A stretch of DNA of 17,483 nucleotides, taken from an uncultured Sediminibacterium sp. (GTDB lineage: Bacteria > Bacteroidota > Bacteroidia > Chitinophagales > Chitinophagaceae). The notes under the pieces are model-generated. The model was not told where the DNA came from, did no database searches, and saw only the letters and a program-made list of their open reading frames with translations. The position numbers and the translations under genes were made by a program. Of the stretch, positions 14,601 to 17,483 are shown one piece after another (the first letter of the stretch is position 1; each line of letters begins with the position of its first letter). The stretch lies in contig CALEST010000371.1 in NCBI GenBank assembly GCA_937907555.1, positions 1 through 17,483 on the forward strand, written 5' to 3'.

Positions 14601-14636
14601 TTAAAAAAATATAACCGGGGGGTATTTTTACCCCCC
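14601..14636 (-). terminator. Intrinsic terminator of the exporter operon
   Basis: GGGGGGTA (14617-14624) and TACCCCCC (14629-14636) pair perfectly around TTTT, 4 bases after the adaptor stop. On the - strand GGTTATATTTTTTT follows. The stem is strong; the T-run starts a few bases late. It should separate exporter and peptide transcripts. Confidence 0.8.
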
Positions 14637-14640
14637 AAAA

Positions 14641-15978
14641 CTATCTTGCAAACAATCCCCTCCATTGATACAATAACCGATCGGCTAAACTAGCTTCCGC
14701 TGTAATGACATCTGCAGTTCCAGTCAAACTATTACTAAAATGAATGGTCTTTTGATAATTCGTTTGTAAGCCGTTATTGAGTTTAACCTTTATCAAAAAA
14801 CTGGTGTCTTTATAGGGTACTTGTGGAATATTCATTATGGTGCCATTTAACACACCAAATTCATTTCGTTGATAACTATTAAGTGCAATATTCACCTGTT
14901 GACCTTGCTTTAATTTTCCAAAATTTTGTTGAGATGCAATCAGCTCTGCAAAATAGGTGGGTTGCTTTGGAATAATATAAAAGAGCTCTTGTCCCGTTTT
15001 GATCCAACTATTCTCTTGAAAGTAACTGGCAAACTGCAAAGTACCTGTTTCACTAGCAACTAATATGTATCGATTTGCCCATTCGGCCAACGCACTTTTG
15101 GTATTAAAGAGAGCTGCAATAAAATTTTGTTGGATATCCGCATTTAGCTTATGAATTTCCAATAATTCTTTTTGCTTGGCAACAATATTTGCGGACTGAG
15201 TAATATCCGCAGCATCAACTTGAACTAATTGTTGTTTCTTAGATAATACGGTTGATTTATCCTTAATTAAATCAAGAGGTGCAATCACTTTTTCATTAGC
15301 CATTTTTTCATTAATGGCCAATAATCCTTGTTGCATTGCTAAATCTTGAAGAATCAATTGTTTTTGATTATTCGCATTCTCCTTAGACTGATTAATCAGC
15401 CTAATATCTTGAGCAATGGCATCACGCTTTTGGTTAAAGTACCCTTTAGTCTTTGCCCAAGAGAGCTGATAGATTTGTTGGGCAATATCTTGATAATTTT
15501 TTTGTAAATCTCCCAATTGATTGAGTGTTTCTAACTGGCTAATCGCATTCCAATTATTTTGTTTTAAGTGAAGTTCTGTCTGTTCAAGCCATTTTTTAAG
15601 TAACATTATTTGTTTATAATCAGCATTGCTTTGCAAAACAGCTAAAACATCACCAGCAATTACTTTTTTATTTTCAAGTGCATATAAATAAACAATTCGT
15701 CCTTCAGATTTACTTATAATTTGCTTGGGTAAATTATCCCCAACAATCTTTACTGGTGCTTTAACGATATCTGGGTATTGAATAAAAAAAGTTAACGTAA
15801 ATAACAAACCAATAATGACAAAAAACATTGCAATGCCATTTCGAACTATCCATACAGGTTTACTGCTAATGATTTCACGAACCTCATGGCTATAAATACG
15901 ATCTGCCTCATCTAAGCTTTCAATATTAGCCGCTTCAAGCATTGCATCTAAACTATATGATTCTTCTTGTTGAGGCAT
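14641..15978 (-). CDS. HlyD-family periplasmic adaptor of peptide exporter
   Basis: This 445-residue protein has a cytoplasmic N-terminus (about 1-46), one membrane helix (about 47-69, NGIAMFFVIIGLLFTLTFF), and the membrane-fusion-protein layout behind it. A beta strand and half lipoyl domain (about 85-115, SEGRIVYLYALENKKVIAGD) is followed by long coiled coils (about 120-300) and the second lipoyl half with a beta-barrel (about 300-425, ASETGTLQFA, LKQGQQVNIALNSY). Such adaptors link a type 1 ABC exporter to an outer-membrane TolC-like channel. It begins 9 bases after the stop of the exporter gene, so the two form an operon. Gram-negative microcin-type exporters pair with such adaptors, which supports export of the peptide encoded next. 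No outer-membrane component is in the window. Confidence 0.9.
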   Translation of the reverse strand: MPQQEESYSLDAMLEAANIESLDEADRIYSHEVREIISSKPVWIVRNGIAMFFVIIGLLFTLTFFIQYPDIVKAPVKIVGDNLPKQIISKSEGRIVYLYALENKKVIAGDVLAVLQSNADYKQIMLLKKWLEQTELHLKQNNWNAISQLETLNQLGDLQKNYQDIAQQIYQLSWAKTKGYFNQKRDAIAQDIRLINQSKENANNQKQLILQDLAMQQGLLAINEKMANEKVIAPLDLIKDKSTVLSKKQQLVQVDAADITQSANIVAKQKELLEIHKLNADIQQNFIAALFNTKSALAEWANRYILVASETGTLQFASYFQENSWIKTGQELFYIIPKQPTYFAELIASQQNFGKLKQGQQVNIALNSYQRNEFGVLNGTIMNIPQVPYKDTSFLIKVKLNNGLQTNYQKTIHFSNSLTGTADVITAEASLADRLLYQWRGLFAR

Positions 15979-15987
15979 AATTCGTCT

Positions 15988-17483
15988 TTAATCACCTAAT
16001 TCTAATTGATTTTTAACCAAAGTAAAATATTCACCCTTCATTGCTGTTAATTCAGCATGTGTACCTTGCTCGGTAATCACCCCATTGTGTAATACCACTA
16101 TTTGGTCAGCATTACGAACAGTGCTTAAGCGGTGTGCTACCACTACAACTGTTTTACCTTCGAAAAACAGGTTTAAGTTTTTTAAAATAGTACTTTCATT
16201 ATTGGAATCTAATGCGTTGGTAGCTTCATCTAATAAAATTAAATCCGGGTTTTTGTAAACAGCTCTAGCAATTAAGATCCTTTGTCTTTGCCCAGCACTT
16301 ACCCCCGTGCCTTCTGCACCAATTTTGGTATTATAGCCCAATGGCAAACTTTCGATAAACGAAGTGATATTGGCAATTTTTGCAGCATATCTTAACCTTG
16401 CCTTATCGGGATAATCTTCCCCAACAGCTATGTTTTTAGCAATACTATCAGAAAAAATAAAGCTGTCTTGCATTACTACACCACACTGTTTACGCCAAGC
16501 ACGATGGCTAATATTTGACAAGTTTAAACCTGATGATTCTGCTTGATCACCAATATATATATCCCCAGACTTCGCCTCATAAAATTTAAGCAATAACTTT
16601 AGTAAGGTGGTTTTACCACTACCACTGGACCCTACAATTGCTGTTACTTTTCCTTGCGGTATTTGCATGGAAATATTTTTAAGCACAGGCTCATTACCAG
16701 CGCCTGGATAGGTAAAGCTGATATTATGAAGGTGTATAGATCGGTTTTGAGGCAACTCTGTAACCAAGGCTGAAGAAGCATCACTTTTCAAATTTACTGG
16801 TTCTTCATCAGCCAACTGATGAATTTCATTCAATCTTTCCAAACTTATTTTAGCCAATTGCCAATTTTGAACGAAACCAATCATTTGCTCAATTGGAGAG
16901 TTTAATTGCCCAATAATATATTGAATCGCAAGCATTGCACCAAGGGTAATTTGCCCTTGAATCACTGCTGTTGCTGCTACAAATGTGATGAATATATTTT
17001 TGCCCTCGTTAATAAAGAAAGCACCCGCTTGTTGCCATTGATTCAGTGCAAGCCCTTTCATTCCTACCCTAAATAGTGATGCTTGCAAGTGTTCCCATTG
17101 CCATCGTTGTTGCTTTTCACTACCATGCAACTTAATCTCCTGCATACCTTGTACCAATTGAATTGTACTGCTCTGTTCTGAAGCAGCAATATCAAACTGC
17201 TGGTAATCAAGCTCTTTTCTTTTCTTTAAAAAGATTAAAATCCATAAAATATAAAGTACACTGGCTGCAGTAAAAACACCAAAAATGAGTACACTATAAT
17301 TAAGCAACACAATAGAAAAAATCAACAAATTGAATAGAGAAAACAAAGTACTAAGTGAAGTACCAGTCAAGAAATTTTGAATCCGTTTATGGTCATTCAT
17401 TCTTTGAAGAATATCCCCAGTTTTTTTACTATCAAAATAAGCCAATGGCAACTTCATCAGCTTTATCAAAAAACCCGTAAGAA
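15988..17483 (-). CDS. Peptidase-type ABC peptide exporter, 5' end cut by window edge
   Basis: The visible 498 residues hold the second half of the transmembrane domain and a complete ATPase domain. The frame is open to the right edge (reading LTGFLIKLMKLPLAYFD), so the apparent start at a TTG is not real. Walker A is GSSGSGKTT, the signature is VSAGQ (a variant of LSGGQ), Walker B LILLDEATNALD and the switch histidine lies in VVVAHRLS. The LPLAYFDSKKTGDILQRMND segment is typical of peptidase-domain bacteriocin exporters of about 700-740 residues. The roughly 230 missing residues would then include the C39 cysteine peptidase that cuts after Gly-Gly; this is expected but not seen. It lies in an operon with the HlyD-family adaptor, and the GG-leader peptide follows. 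Confidence 0.9.
   Translation of the reverse strand, partial: LTGFLIKLMKLPLAYFDSKKTGDILQRMNDHKRIQNFLTGTSLSTLFSLFNLLIFSIVLLNYSVLIFGVFTAASVLYILWILIFLKKRKELDYQQFDIAASEQSSTIQLVQGMQEIKLHGSEKQQRWQWEHLQASLFRVGMKGLALNQWQQAGAFFINEGKNIFITFVAATAVIQGQITLGAMLAIQYIIGQLNSPIEQMIGFVQNWQLAKISLERLNEIHQLADEEPVNLKSDASSALVTELPQNRSIHLHNISFTYPGAGNEPVLKNISMQIPQGKVTAIVGSSGSGKTTLLKLLLKFYEAKSGDIYIGDQAESSGLNLSNISHRAWRKQCGVVMQDSFIFSDSIAKNIAVGEDYPDKARLRYAAKIANITSFIESLPLGYNTKIGAEGTGVSAGQRQRILIARAVYKNPDLILLDEATNALDSNNESTILKNLNLFFEGKTVVVVAHRLSTVRNADQIVVLHNGVITEQGTHAELTAMKGEYFTLVKNQLELGD

Noticed and set aside
1..17483. CRISPR arrays, tRNA or rRNA genes, insertion sequences
   Set aside because: No regular spaced direct repeats, cloverleaf sequences, rRNA stretches or transposase features were seen on either strand.

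Overview
The window looks like a chromosomal segment of a Bacteroidota bacterium, probably in or near Chitinophagaceae. The evidence is AT-rich DNA, A-rich rather than Shine-Dalgarno start sites, promoters of the TTTG-N19-TAnnTTTG type, TlpA-like thioredoxins with DUF4369-like N-terminal domains, a MetH split into two genes, and a GG-leader peptide system. The genus is inferred, not proven.

Layout. Positions 1-1629 (+ strand) hold the end of recR, a membrane-anchored OB-fold protein and a secreted YceI-family protein. Positions 1656-5574 (+) hold a consensus promoter, a roughly 160-nt leader with strong and mutually exclusive pairings, and cobalamin-dependent methionine synthase as two abutting ORFs (homocysteine module, then folate/B12/reactivation modules). 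Positions 5596-8315 (+) hold an AbiEi/AbiEii-type toxin-antitoxin pair behind a palindrome, then an AAA ATPase of the DUF4143 type behind a compound operator-like repeat. From 8318 to the right edge everything is on the - strand. In transcription order: a peptidase-type ABC exporter (cut by the edge), a HlyD-family adaptor, a terminator, a structured leader with an H-type pseudoknot, a 66-aa GG-leader peptide with six cysteines in a knottin-like C-C-CC-C-C pattern, a terminator, and four exported thioredoxin-like proteins with a small lipoprotein among them.

How it fits together. The right half reads as a locus for making and exporting a disulfide-rich peptide: exporter and adaptor, Gly-Gly precursor, and several periplasmic thioredoxin-fold proteins that could form, shuffle or reduce its disulfides. 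The terminator after the peptide gene would give much peptide mRNA and less enzyme mRNA. Two RNA elements deserve most attention. The metH leader contains four strands (a, b, c, d) that can pair as a:b plus c:d, which covers the start region, or as b:c, which frees it. This is riboswitch logic and does not match any methionine-related riboswitch I could recognise by eye. The peptide leader contains a compact pseudoknot with 9-bp and 7-bp perfect stems. No structure, homology or expression calculation was run; pairings were found by reading the sequence.
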